Positions 52,315 through 61,776 of a DNA stretch of 64,000 nucleotides are shown here, in pieces. A program made the translations under genes and the position numbers. Source of the stretch: Pseudonocardia sp. (GTDB lineage Bacteria; Actinomycetota; Actinomycetes; Mycobacteriales; Pseudonocardiaceae). Location: contig JAFASX010000009.1 in NCBI GenBank assembly GCA_019244295.1, positions 31,810 to 95,809 of the forward strand. Reading direction: 5' to 3'. Position 1 is the first letter of the stretch; every line of letters starts with the position of its first letter. The notes beneath the pieces are model-generated. The model ran no database searches and was not told where the DNA came from. It saw only the letters and a list, made by a program, of their open reading frames with translations.

Positions 52315-54027
52315 GTGTGCATGTCTTTGTCGGGGGCGGTCTCTACCCTGCTAAGTGTGGCGGTGATTGCGGGTCGAGTCGTGCTGGACGCGGCGGCTGT
52401 GGTTCGCTGTCGGCGCCGGGTGCATCTCGACCATGACCCGGCTGCCGCCGACGCGCCGCGTGCCGCGCCTGACCCGGTACTCGAGCAGCGGCGGACCGAT
52501 ACGCTAGCGCACCAAGACGTGGTCGGCCGGCGGCTGGTTGAGCTGATTGGGTCGCCTCGCTGGTTAGCGGTGCCGCCCGGCACGGCGCACGAGCGCCAGC
52601 GGGCGACGATGGATGCCATGGCGGCCCGTGCGGATTTCATCTGGAACGCCATGCTGCCACCCGATCTCCAAGCGGGGCGGGGAGGCGACGTTGATTTGTT
52701 GGTGCGTGCCAAGCGTGGCGGTTACCGCCCGCTGATCGTTGTGCGCCATCGGGTGTCTGATCCGGGCTCTGGCGCGCTCACCAGTGCATTAGCAGAGCCG
52801 TATGTCGAGCGGGCCCAGGTCGATCAGTCGCGGCGTTATCGCAACCACCCGCGTGACCAGCTGCGGCTGGCGCATCTGACCCGGATGCTGCAGGCCGTGG
52901 GCAGGGCGGCGCGCGGTCCGGCGTTCGGCGCGGTGATCGGGATGGACGCTGACGTGGTGCTTTGGTATGAGCTATCGGTGCCGACCTGGCCGGGCGGGCG
53001 TACCACGCTCGCCGAGTATGACGCCCGATTCTCCGACCGGTTGGCGGTGGCTACCGCCGCCGTCAACCAGGCACCCGCGCTGGCTAGCGCGTCGCAGATC
53101 ACCGAGTGCCGGCACTGTGTGTGGTGGCCGACCTGTGAGGCAGACCTCACTGCCCGCAGCGACGTCAGCTTGGTGCTGCGCGGGGAAGAAGCGGCGGCTA
53201 TGCGGGCCGCGGGGGTAGCCACAGTGGTCGAGCTGGCCGCCCTGGAACCGACCGCCGAGCCGCCGGTGGTGCTGCATGGGGTGCCTTTCGCTCATGCGGT
53301 CGCGCTGGCCAGGGCGTGGCTGCGGGGTTTGCCGGTGGTGCGGCGGGTGGCCAGCGTGCCGATGCCCAGGGCGGATGTCGAGGTTGACATTGATATGGAA
53401 AGTTTTGGGGAGTCCGGGGCATACCTGTGGGGCTGTCTGTTGTCCGTGCCGTCCGGGCCCAGCGTGGCCGAGCTGCTGGGCGAGCCGACCGGTTACCGTG
53501 CGTTCGTCACCTGGCAGCCGCTGCCCACGGTCGACGAGGCGCGCTCGTTCGCTCAGTTCTGGGGCTGGTTGACGGCGCTGCGCGGCCGCTGCCGCCAGCA
53601 TGGACTCAGCTTCGCCGCGTACTGCTACAACGAGCAGGCGGAGAACCGCTGGCTGCTTGCCTCGGCTGACCGGTTCGGCGGCCAGCCCGGGGTGCCCGGG
53701 CGCGCCGAGGTGGCCGAGTTCGTCGCCTCCGAGCAATGGATCGACCTATTCGCCGTGGTCAGTGAGTGGTTTCTGTGCGCGCATGGCAAGGGGCTCAAGC
53801 GGATCGCCCCGGTGGCCGGGTTCACCTGGGCCGACCCGGAGGCTGGAGGGGAGAACTCCATGCGCTGGTACCGCGACGCGGTAGGGCTGGACGGGCAGCC
53901 TCCGGTGCTCGCGCAGCGAGAGCGCTTGCTGCGGTATAACGCTGACGACGTGCATGCCACCCGCACGTTGCGGGAGTGGATGTGCTCACCGAAGCTCGCA
54001 GAGATCCCACTCGCCAGCGATCTCTGA
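52315..54027 (+). CDS. TM0106 family RecB-like putative nuclease
   Basis: 570 residues. RecB-like nuclease features: YVERAQVDQSRRYRNHPRDQLRLAHLTRML, FGAVIGMDADVVLWYEL, a Cys-rich region TECRHCVWWPTCEADL, and late AYCYNEQAENRWLL and RERLLRYNADDVHATRTLREW (an RNase H-like C-terminal part with acidic residues and the DDV motif), which is the characteristic two-part architecture of TM0106 proteins. The start is uncertain: GTG 52315 or ATG 52321. Function unknown; a DNA processing or CRISPR-like ancestry has been suggested for the family. Confidence 0.82.
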   Translation: MCMSLSGAVSTLLSVAVIAGRVVLDAAAVVRCRRRVHLDHDPAAADAPRAAPDPVLEQRRTDTLAHQDVVGRRLVELIGSPRWLAVPPGTAHERQRATMDAMAARADFIWNAMLPPDLQAGRGGDVDLLVRAKRGGYRPLIVVRHRVSDPGSGALTSALAEPYVERAQVDQSRRYRNHPRDQLRLAHLTRMLQAVGRAARGPAFGAVIGMDADVVLWYELSVPTWPGGRTTLAEYDARFSDRLAVATAAVNQAPALASASQITECRHCVWWPTCEADLTARSDVSLVLRGEEAAAMRAAGVATVVELAALEPTAEPPVVLHGVPFAHAVALARAWLRGLPVVRRVASVPMPRADVEVDIDMESFGESGAYLWGCLLSVPSGPSVAELLGEPTGYRAFVTWQPLPTVDEARSFAQFWGWLTALRGRCRQHGLSFAAYCYNEQAENRWLLASADRFGGQPGVPGRAEVAEFVASEQWIDLFAVVSEWFLCAHGKGLKRIAPVAGFTWADPEAGGENSMRWYRDAVGLDGQPPVLAQRERLLRYNADDVHATRTLREWMCSPKLAEIPLASDL

Positions 54028-54096
54028 GGTGGCGTCACCACATTGTAGGAATCGGGTAGGGAATGTGTCGCCGGCTTGGGGCGTAGCCTCAGCGAC

Positions 54097-54768
54097 ATGG
54101 CGTGGTTCGGGCGGGACAAGACGAAGATGGTAGAAGCGGACAAGGCGTTGCCGGGGCGGGATAGCCCGCTTCCGGTGCCGGAGCTGCATTATGTGAACGG
54201 TCATCGGATCAAGCCGCCGTTCCCGGAGGGCACGGCCACCCTGGTGGTCGGCATGGGCTGCTTCTGGGGCGCCGAGCGGCTGTTCTGGCAAGCCGATGGG
54301 ATGTACTCCACGGCGGTCGGCTACGCGGGCGGTATCACTGCCAACCCCACTTACGAAGAGGTCTGCTCCGGGCTGACCGGGCACGCCGAGGTGGTGCTAG
54401 TGGTCTTCGAGCCGGCACGGATCTCGCTGGAGATGGTGCTCAAGCTGTTCTGGGAAGGCCACGACCCGACTCAAGGGATGCGGCAGGGTAACGACGTGGG
54501 CACTCAGTACCGCTCGGCCGTGTACTATGCCGACGACGCCCAGCGGGCCGCCGCCCAGGCCAGCCGTGATGCCTACCAGCGGGCGCTCACCGACGCCGGT
54601 CAAGGCACGATCAGTACCGAGATCGCTCCGCTACGCGCGTTCTACTACGCCGAGGACTATCACCAGCAATACCTGGCTAAGGTGCCATACGGTTACTGCG
54701 GCCTCGGCGGCACTGGTGTGACATGTCCAGTGGGCACGGCCGTGGAGTCCAATCTGGCCGAGAGCTGA
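54097..54768 (+). CDS. msrA: Peptide methionine sulfoxide reductase MsrA
   Basis: 223 residues from ATG 54097. Repairs oxidised methionine (S-epimer) in proteins. Catalytic Cys is in [13 protein letters not shown] (about residue 55), followed by [45 protein letters not shown] and the C-terminal [26 protein letters not shown] with resolving cysteines. Normal length. The last 60 bases of the conserved tail recur degenerately at 56411-56470. Confidence 0.95.
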   Translation: MAWFGRDKTKMVEADKALPGRDSPLPVPELHYVNGHRIKPPFPEGTATLVVGMGCFWGAERLFWQADGMYSTAVGYAGGITANPTYEEVCSGLTGHAEVVLVVFEPARISLEMVLKLFWEGHDPTQGMRQGNDVGTQYRSAVYYADDAQRAAAQASRDAYQRALTDAGQGTISTEIAPLRAFYYAEDYHQQYLAKVPYGYCGLGGTGVTCPVGTAVESNLAES

Positions 54769-55106
54769 GCTGTTGCTGGGAGTGTCCTGACTCTGGAACA
54801 AATACTCGGCGTCCGAGTCGCCCAACGTCTTGCCCCGGAACAGGCGGGCATGCATATGGTAGAGCGTGCTCACCGCGCCACCACGCCCACCGCCCGGCCG
54901 AACGCCTGCGCCGCTGGGCCAGGCGCCACCGCCAGGTCCGCAGCCGCGCCAGATGGAAGCTGAATAGGTCGCGCCAGGTCAGAGCGCCAAAGTCACGCAC
55001 ACCCCGTAGGTTGCTGGCCATCGTGCCCTGGAATACAGGGCGCCAGCTGTGAACTTGGGCGCCAACTCGGCGGCAACCCGGCGTAAGGCGCCTATCATTG
55101 GGGTTC
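54769..55106. other. 340-base spacer; possible short minus-strand ORF
   Basis: A minus-strand frame, ATG 55021 to a stop at 54677-54679, encodes an Arg/Trp/Leu-rich 114-residue sequence (MASNLRGVRDFGALTWRDLF) and overlaps the msrA 3' end by 92 bases. It has no known domain. I see no RNA gene or repeat beyond this. Confidence 0.3.
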
Positions 55107-56303
55107 ATGCTGGACAGCTTGGGGGCCAACCTGGAACGGCTGAGGGTGCGTCACGGCCTCACGCAGGAACAACTCGCGCACGCCTCGGCGGTCAGCGTGG
55201 ACACCATCTCCCGGCTGGAGCGTGGCGCCCGCAAGGCCGCCCGAGGCGCCACCCTGGCCGCCCTGGCCCGCGCCCTGCATGTCACCACGGCCGAGCTGCT
55301 AGGCATGGCCCCGGCCGAGCGAGACAGCGAGGGCGCCGACCAGCTGCGCCGCGCTGTGCATGCCCTCGACTTACCCGAGTTCGCCGAGACCGCCGAGGTG
55401 CTGCCGCTGGAGTCGCTGACCGCCGCCGCCGGAGCGGCCTGGGCGGACTACCTCGGCGGCCGGCACACCGAGATGCTGGCCGGGCTGCCGGCCCTGATGG
55501 TCGATACCCGTCGCGCCGTGCACGCCAGCGACGGCGACCACGCCGCCCACGCCGCCGCCCTGCTTGCCACCAGCTACCGGTTGGCCGCCGGGCTCGCCGG
55601 CCGGCTCCAGCTCACCGACCTTGCCGCCCACGCCGCCCACCGCGCCCTCCAGGTCGCCCCGCACACCAGTAGGCCCGAGCTGGACGAGGCAGCCGCGCTG
55701 CGCTACCTGTGCTGGGTTCTGGTCCGCCAGGGCGACTACGCCGAGGCCGAACGCATCGCGGTGCGGGCCGCCCAACGCCTGGACCCCAGCATGCTCGCCG
55801 CCCCCGCCCCCGACCAGGTCGGCGTGTTCGGCTCCCTGCTGTTCAACGCCGCCAGCGCCGCCGCCCGAGGGGGCAACGGCGACCGCGCCGCCGAACTACT
55901 CCGTGTCGCCTCAGCGGCCGCCGTCCGCGACGGACAGGACCGCATCGGCGAGGCCGGCGTGTTCGGCCCCCGGGTAGCCGCCATGCAGGCAGTGGACCAA
56001 GCGGTGCGCACCGGCCACCCCGACCGCGCGCTCCAGCTCGCCACCCACGTGCCTCCCGCCGCTGGTGCGGTGCCCGCGTTCTGGGAAGCCGGACACCGCA
56101 TCCACCTGGCCGCTGCCGCCGTGGATCTCGGCCAGTGGGAGCACGCGATCACCATGATGGAAGCCGCCCGCGACCTGGCCCCCCAGTGGGCCCGCATCCA
56201 ACCTCTATCCCGGGTCGTACTGGCCCAGCTGGTGGAGCACTGGCCAGCCCGTCGGCCAGCCCGCCTCACCACGCTGGTTGGCCACTACGCACCCGGTAGC
56301 TAG
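55107..56303 (+). CDS. XRE family transcriptional regulator with TPR-like sensor
   Basis: 398 residues from ATG 55107. N-terminal HTH (about 1-65: LGANLERLRVRHGLTQEQLAHASAVSVDTISRLERGARKAARGATLAALARALHVTTAELLGM) followed by ~300 residues of Ala-rich alpha-helical repeats (TPR-like: AALRYLCWVLVRQGDYAEAERIAVRAAQRL, DRAAELLRVASAAA, LGQWEHAITMMEAARDLA). This layout is common in Streptomyces-type regulators that respond to a small ligand or peptide. It lies alone between msrA and accessory genes; the target is unknown. Confidence 0.85.
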   Translation: MLDSLGANLERLRVRHGLTQEQLAHASAVSVDTISRLERGARKAARGATLAALARALHVTTAELLGMAPAERDSEGADQLRRAVHALDLPEFAETAEVLPLESLTAAAGAAWADYLGGRHTEMLAGLPALMVDTRRAVHASDGDHAAHAAALLATSYRLAAGLAGRLQLTDLAAHAAHRALQVAPHTSRPELDEAAALRYLCWVLVRQGDYAEAERIAVRAAQRLDPSMLAAPAPDQVGVFGSLLFNAASAAARGGNGDRAAELLRVASAAAVRDGQDRIGEAGVFGPRVAAMQAVDQAVRTGHPDRALQLATHVPPAAGAVPAFWEAGHRIHLAAAAVDLGQWEHAITMMEAARDLAPQWARIQPLSRVVLAQLVEHWPARRPARLTTLVGHYAPGS

Positions 56304-56812
56304 GCTAGTCATTCGGCTAGCTACGCCATCCTCGGTGGCGTGAGCGGTCTGCGGTCACCGGAGTTGGCGCTGCCACTAGAGCAAGTTATTGCGCCAGCGA
56401 CAGTGCTACCGCCAGCAATACCTAGTTAAGGTGCCAACGGTTGCTGCGGCCTCGGCGGCACGGGTGTCTTGTGTCCGTAGGTCTGGCCGAGGCCGACGAC
56501 TGACCGGTTCCCATGCCAGGCTCAGGAGTACTCGGTCGTGCTACGCGCATCGATTCGACGCCTGCCGACCAAGATGCGTTTGGACGAACTGAGGTTGCTC
56601 GCTGGCTCGTTTGGTGAGTTCACGCTTTACCGCCGTGTCAAGCTCTCAGACGTACTCGGCCTTCCAGGCTCGCCGCGAACGCAGGGCCGAAGGCCGGCGG
56701 CGGATCGCGGACATCGCGGCTGCGGCAGGCCTGCCGTACTGAGACAGTCGAACAATCCAATGGCACGAGTCTTCATCGGCGGACGCGGCGACTGAACGGA
56801 GTAACTGTCGCC
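56304..56812. other. 500-base accessory spacer with gene remnants
   Basis: 56411-56470 is a degenerate copy of the msrA 3' end (CCAGCAATACCT...AAGGTGCCA..GGTTGCTGCGGCCTCGGCGGCAC). Near 56654-56742 a frame reads YSAFQARRERRAEGRRRIAD followed by IAAAAGLPY and a stop, resembling the basic C-terminus of a helical DNA-binding or replication protein. No complete gene is supported. Confidence 0.45.
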
Positions 56813-58131
56813 CTATGGGGAGGCTGGATGATCCTCAATGGAGATTAGCTCAGCTGTGATCAGTTCGCCATGCCGGTCCGGCTCCACTTCGAACGTCACT
56901 TCTCCGTTCATTGTCTGTAGCTCCTGACCAATCCGCAAGTCCACGGAGACACCTATAACGCCGGGTATCCGTTTCAGGAAGTAACTGCTTCCAGGAACCC
57001 ATCGCAGGAATCCGCCGAGATTGCTCGGCTTCACTGGGGCTTTCTTCTCCAGTTCCTCAATGCTCTTGTCGAATGCGCGACGATACGGATCGCGTCGACC
57101 ACGGACCTCTAGCACTCCGGTGATACGGCTATCAGGATGATCCTTCGATTCCCAGGTCGCCATCCCATCGAAAAAGAACCGGTTTGATCCATCCTGGTCT
57201 TCAGTGACGTGTTGAGTGAAGGACCACCTCGGGGTTTTAAGGGTGAGCTGATAGACGTTCTTTCTGGTGCCGATGCCGCTTCTACCCCTTTCAAGCTCAG
57301 GAGCCACCACACCAGGCCGATCACCGCCGCCAGCGTGAGCAATGCCGCCGCCAACACCCGAATCAGCAGCTGTGCTCGCGGCTGGTGCGAGGTCCGGGGT
57401 GTTGGTGGCGACGGCGTGGTGATCGGCCGGTTGTCTTTTTTTATCAGCGACTGGGGTTCCTCCGAAAGATGCTCTTCAGGGTCGACGACCAGGACCGCGA
57501 GATCGGAGTCGTCGTGCCGAAGCGCGAAAGCGGCCGGGTCGTCGACGACGTTGACGAAGATCGCCGCTCCGTTGAGCTCGCCTTGCACCAGGGCACGGAC
57601 CCGGGCCACGAACGCGGCACGCCCTTTCTCCCCGCGAACCGGCGCGATCCATGAATCGCCGCGGTCCTCGGCCGATACCGCGGGGCTCAAAGAGCCGCAC
57701 GCGATGAGCAGCCGGCCCCGCACTTCCTCGGTGGACGCCGAGTCGGTGTAGAGCCTGCCGACAACTTCCTCCGGGAACGCTTCATCTAATGCATGGCGTG
57801 CCTCTCCTGGCTCGCGGTTCTCCGCGATGTCCCGCAGGTAGGCGTCCACCAGCCGCACGATGGCATCGGTGGCGTCGTCGCCGCGGCCGGGCGACTCGGC
57901 GACGATATTGACTCGGTTGACAGCGCCGTACGGATCATGCCTGCTCGACGGGATGGCTCCGATATAGAGCCGCCAACCGTTGTCATCGCGCTCGACCAGA
58001 ATCGTGGGGTTAGTGAACTTCGTCAGCTCACCGTAGCCTTGGCTCCACCAGGTGTCCGCGGGCTGCGTCCCCAGGAACTTGTGTGCCTGGCCTATTTCGC
58101 GACCGCGGGTTTCGAGGTAGGTATCCATCAT
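56813..58131 (-). pseudogene. Membrane component of the two-GTPase system, probably frameshifted
   Basis: Two overlapping frames: 57109-58131 (340 codons) and 56813-57310 (165 codons). The first has a soluble N-terminal ~230 residues (MMDTYLETRGREIGQAHKFLG, LVERDDNGWRLYIGAI, LLIACGSLSP) and then one transmembrane helix (AQLLIRVLAAALLTLAAVIGLVWWLLSL). Directly after the helix it loses sense, while the second frame reads ELERGRSGIGTRKNVYQLTL and continues as a beta-rich domain (RFFFDGMATWESKDH, GVLEVRG, LRIGQELQTMNGEVTFEVEPD). So one membrane-anchored protein seems split by a one-base shift around 57290-57310 in GAAAGGGGT. Alternatively, two overlapping genes. Three bases after the GTPase gene. 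Confidence 0.6.
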
Positions 58132-58134
58132 CCG

Positions 58135-59289
58135 TTACAGAACTCGCACACGGCGACCGTAGGGCCGTTTGGCTATGTCCTCGACGGCCTTGTCGAAGGC
58201 CTCTACCCGGTGGCGCATTACCTCGGCCTCACGCCCGAACTGGGCGGCCCGGACCTTGCGACGCTTCCGTTCGCCGGTGATCCAGAGCTTCATATTCCGG
58301 AGGAGTCCTTCGCTGCGGTTCGCGTTTTTCCACAACCGAGAGCTCTCCTGCTGGGCCTCTTCGGCGTCCAGACGTTCAGCGGTCTGTCGAACCTCCAGCA
58401 GCTGGCGGCACAGTGCCGCGAGAACGTCATCGATTCCTTTAGGCCGCAACCGTGCTCGACCGCTGAGCGCGTCAGGTCGCAGCCCGAACACCGGTTCGAA
58501 ACGCCAGCCCGCGACATTATCTTGGATAGGGATCCATTCCGAGTCGATCAGCTCCACACAGCCGATCGTGTCGACCGGGCAGTACAGCTGCTGGATCCCT
58601 GGATGCTCACCCCGAACCCGATCGATGATGTGTCCATACTCGTCTCGGAAGCGGTTCAGCAGCTCCTCGGACTTGTTCCATCGACCTCCGTTGTCGTCGA
58701 AGTAAAACTCGCACTTGACCGGGCAGAACAACAGCGTCGCGGGCTCGTTGCCCGCCGCCTTGCGGCCGGCGGCCCAGTCGCCGGCAACCTGGCGCACTTC
58801 GTCGGTGGTCAGAATCGCGGGCCACGCGCGGCGGTACTCCTGCCGCGCCGCCTCCATGAGTACGGCCGCGTCGACCGGGACGATGAGCACGCTGCTCTGC
58901 TTAACGAACGCCAGGCAGTCCTCCCAGTCTCGCTGCCGAAGGCTGGGGCGGGTGGCCGGGTTCAGCCACTCCCCAGGGAAGTCGAGCAGGTCGAACCGAA
59001 TGGCCGTCCCCTCGACGCCCGAGTCCAGCAACAGCTTGAAGTGATCAGGTTCGTTGGTGCTCTGCAAGCTCCCCGGGCGGAACTCGCCCGCCTGGAGCGC
59101 ACCCTGCAAAGCTTGGCGGGTTAGTGCGATCCGGCGCTCGGTCGCGGGGTCATCGGGCCGCATCGTGACTGGGGTACCGACGAGCAGCTGCTCGCCTCCC
59201 TGCAGCATGCTCGCCACGATCGAGGTCTTCCCGACTCGCGTTGGGCCGAGCATGCTGATCTTGAAGTCCAGCTCGCTGGTCCTGCTCAC
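58135..59289 (-). CDS. TRAFAC-type GTPase of the two-GTPase system
   Basis: 384 residues. P-loop FKISMLGPTRVGKTSIVASML (G1, GPTRVGKTS about 14-22), G3-like FDLLDFPGEW, late CPVKCEFYF as a possible G4-like element, and a helical C-terminus (LRQTAERLDAEEAQQESS, LLRNMKLWITGERKRRKVRAAQ). Its organisation resembles the double-GTPase-type proteins found in predicted bacterial conflict systems. It overlaps the large GTPase gene by four bases (ATGA) and is three bases before the membrane gene, so the three genes are one transcript. Probably it acts as a nucleotide-dependent switch. Confidence 0.75.
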   Translation of the reverse strand: MSRTSELDFKISMLGPTRVGKTSIVASMLQGGEQLLVGTPVTMRPDDPATERRIALTRQALQGALQAGEFRPGSLQSTNEPDHFKLLLDSGVEGTAIRFDLLDFPGEWLNPATRPSLRQRDWEDCLAFVKQSSVLIVPVDAAVLMEAARQEYRRAWPAILTTDEVRQVAGDWAAGRKAAGNEPATLLFCPVKCEFYFDDNGGRWNKSEELLNRFRDEYGHIIDRVRGEHPGIQQLYCPVDTIGCVELIDSEWIPIQDNVAGWRFEPVFGLRPDALSGRARLRPKGIDDVLAALCRQLLEVRQTAERLDAEEAQQESSRLWKNANRSEGLLRNMKLWITGERKRRKVRAAQFGREAEVMRHRVEAFDKAVEDIAKRPYGRRVRVL

Positions 59290-61769
59290 GGCCTCTCCTT
59301 CGATCCTGATCCGTCGATCCGTTCCGCGACGGCTTCCGCGGCCCGGGTGACCCGAGCGATTCGTGCATCGTCCAGCTCGATACCTTCATAGAGCCCCGGC
59401 CAGATCCGGTCCCGGAAGCTCCGGGCCAGGCGCTTGAAGTCCCGTTTCGATTCTGCGGAGCGGATGAGCGCATCGTCGAACTGCTCGACGAACGCCTGCA
59501 CCACCAGGGTTGGTGCCACCGACTCGCTCAGCAGCTCGTTGCGGATCACATGCGCGGCCTGGCGGGCTCGGCCGATGATGAAAGTGTAGAGAGTCTGTGC
59601 GCCCTCCTCGGTCGTCGGCACAACGATCTGTGGCTCGCGCACATCGGTCACCGGGTTGACCACCTCGAAGTTCAGCAGGTCGACTACCTGACCACGAATC
59701 CTCGGGTAGAGCAGGGTGAGATAGTCCAGCCGGATGTCCAGGACATCGGCTACCGCGCGGGAGAGCGCCGGGCACGGTTCGCTGCCCTCGTCCAACAGCG
59801 CTCTGAACTTGACCAATGCCTGTTCTCCATCGGAATCGTCGAGTAGCTGCCCGGTCGACTTGCGCAGGATCTCGGCGAGCCTGCGCCACACCGCGTCGAG
59901 GCGGCGGGTGAAGAAGTCGTCCAAAGTTCCGAACCTGCGGCTGACTTCCACGCGGATGCGGTTGAGCTGATCGACGGCGAACGGGGCAGCGTTGCGTTCG
60001 GCTATCATGCTGCGCTCCGCGCTTCGACACCAGGCGTCCTTGCCCTCGTCGAAACCGCCGCTCACCCAGGTGAGAATGTCGCGGTAGCCGGTCTCCACCG
60101 CGGCGACGAAGTCTTCGTCGTCCTGCTCACCTTTGACAAGCTCCTTGAGCTCCTCACGATATGCGGCGAGATCGACAGCGAGGTCCTCGCGCAGCTTCTT
60201 CACTCGGTCGTCGAGGTCCTCGGCGGGTGCCGCCGTGCTTCGTTTGAGCTGGATGATCGCGCGGGCGAGGTCGGCCAGCGCGGCGCGAACCAGATCGGCC
60301 AGGGCGGCTGCTTCCTCCCCCACACCCTCAAGGACCTGGCGGTCCATAACCGGCAACCGGTCAGCGAGCGAGGCCAGCAGCGGCTGCAGGAGATCGGTGT
60401 GGGTCGAGTCCGCCGACGCGGCGTCGGCGGTGTAGACGGTCAGGAACTTACCATCCATACCGCCGTTGACTTGGCGGCGGATGTCGTCGGTCAGGTCGGC
60501 GATGAGGTTCGGCTTATCGTCAGTGCCCCGGTTGATGACCAGTGCCACGAAGTCACGTCGATCTCTGATATAGCCCCGTGCCTGGTCCACCAGCGCCAGC
60601 GCTTGAACGTCCTTGTCACCCCAGAAGGCCATACCCTCCTTCGGACGTTTGACCAGCAATACCACGTCGACTTCGTTGCGCAGACCCGCGAGGTGCCGTT
60701 GCTCGGCGTCCGGATCGATCTCACCGAGACCCGGCAGGTCGATGATGCCGAGCTGCTCGACCGTGGAACGCGGAAAGCGGGTGTCGATCCGCATGTCCCT
60801 GACCGCCAGGTACCGCCGAGCAACCGGCCCTGTTGCCGCGTTCAGCTCGGCGTTGGTTGGATATGCGACCCAGCCGCGCAGCTGGTCGAGGTTGTCGACG
60901 ATGAGGTCACCACCGACCAGGTCCGCGGCGTAAGAGTCCAGAGACCTCTGCATGCCGATCAGCCTTCGGGTGTGCTCCACTTCTCCCGGTCTGGGATCGT
61001 CCTCCTGCGATGGCTCGGCGTAGCGCCAATGTCGGAACTCTTCGATCGACGTGGGCCGTGCGGTGAGCCCCAGCTTGGCGTGGAACGGCCCGATCACCTC
61101 GTCGAGGAAGGACTGCTCGGTGTGCAGCCGGATCACCGCCCGACGCAGCGCGGCCGAGTGGAAGATCCGACTGCGCACGGCGGTGACTGGGATTCCCCCC
61201 GAACCAGTCGGGATCTGGGCTTCACCTAAGCCGGTCAGCGACTGCAGCAGGGTGCTTTTCCCGACCCGAGCGACCCCGCTCACCCCGATGTTGATCGTTG
61301 GGCGGAGAAAGCGGGTCTCGGCCAATCGATAGGACTCCACCAGCTGCGCGGCCTTCTGCCGGAACTCCGTGGCCTGGGGCAGTATCAGCAACCCCCGGGC
61401 TTCGTCCGGCGTCTTGGGATGACTACGCAGCTCCTCGAGCGTACGGGTCAACTGGTCGAGCTCGTCCTGGAATCGGTTCCACCGATTCAGCTCGTTGCGT
61501 ACTGAAGGGACTTGTGCGGCTCGATTTCTGAGCAAAAAATCAATGCGCGACTGGACGTCGATCAGCGGCATGGCTTGAGATGGTACAGTAACAATCTGTG
61601 GCACGTTTGACGACAATAACTGACGATCAATAACTAAAGGGGTTTCACCGTGGACCGCCGGAGTGGCGGTCGGGTCGGTAGTGACGTCACGGTTGGGTGT
61701 GGGCAGGCTGGTGGATTGAGCTGACGCAGGCCGAGGCCAGCCCGCTGGTTCGTTGGGGGTCGTACCCAT
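59286..61769 (-). CDS. Dynamin-like large GTPase of the two-GTPase system
   Basis: 827 residues. A disordered Pro/Thr-rich start, a helical segment (about 70-155), then a dynamin-type GTPase: P-loop VSGVARVGKSTLLQSLTGL (about 163-181), switch G3 IIDLPGLGEIDPDAEQ, G4-like LVINRGTDDKPN. The remainder is mostly helical (AALADLVRAALADLARAIIQL, DDRVKKLREDLAVDLAAYREELKELV) and ends in helices with SSGSKERP. These features match bacterial dynamin-like or GIMAP-like membrane-acting GTPases. First gene of the three-gene set; an IS6 element stands 7 bases before its ATG, so its native promoter or N-terminus may be lost. Confidence 0.78.
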   Translation of the reverse strand: MGTTPNEPAGWPRPASAQSTSLPTPNRDVTTDPTATPAVHGETPLVIDRQLLSSNVPQIVTVPSQAMPLIDVQSRIDFLLRNRAAQVPSVRNELNRWNRFQDELDQLTRTLEELRSHPKTPDEARGLLILPQATEFRQKAAQLVESYRLAETRFLRPTINIGVSGVARVGKSTLLQSLTGLGEAQIPTGSGGIPVTAVRSRIFHSAALRRAVIRLHTEQSFLDEVIGPFHAKLGLTARPTSIEEFRHWRYAEPSQEDDPRPGEVEHTRRLIGMQRSLDSYAADLVGGDLIVDNLDQLRGWVAYPTNAELNAATGPVARRYLAVRDMRIDTRFPRSTVEQLGIIDLPGLGEIDPDAEQRHLAGLRNEVDVVLLVKRPKEGMAFWGDKDVQALALVDQARGYIRDRRDFVALVINRGTDDKPNLIADLTDDIRRQVNGGMDGKFLTVYTADAASADSTHTDLLQPLLASLADRLPVMDRQVLEGVGEEAAALADLVRAALADLARAIIQLKRSTAAPAEDLDDRVKKLREDLAVDLAAYREELKELVKGEQDDEDFVAAVETGYRDILTWVSGGFDEGKDAWCRSAERSMIAERNAAPFAVDQLNRIRVEVSRRFGTLDDFFTRRLDAVWRRLAEILRKSTGQLLDDSDGEQALVKFRALLDEGSEPCPALSRAVADVLDIRLDYLTLLYPRIRGQVVDLLNFEVVNPVTDVREPQIVVPTTEEGAQTLYTFIIGRARQAAHVIRNELLSESVAPTLVVQAFVEQFDDALIRSAESKRDFKRLARSFRDRIWPGLYEGIELDDARIARVTRAAEAVAERIDGSGSKERP

Positions 61770-61776
61770 CCGGTTC

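Noticed and set aside
52142..52354. A separate small gene before the RecB-like nuclease
   Set aside because: The frame is short, loses similarity after the first 30 residues and overlaps the nuclease start; kept only as a low-confidence remnant.
57793..59124. 443-codon plus-strand frame opposite the GTPase gene
   Set aside because: The minus-strand genes have clear P-loop motifs and coupled starts; the plus frame is an antisense artefact of high GC.
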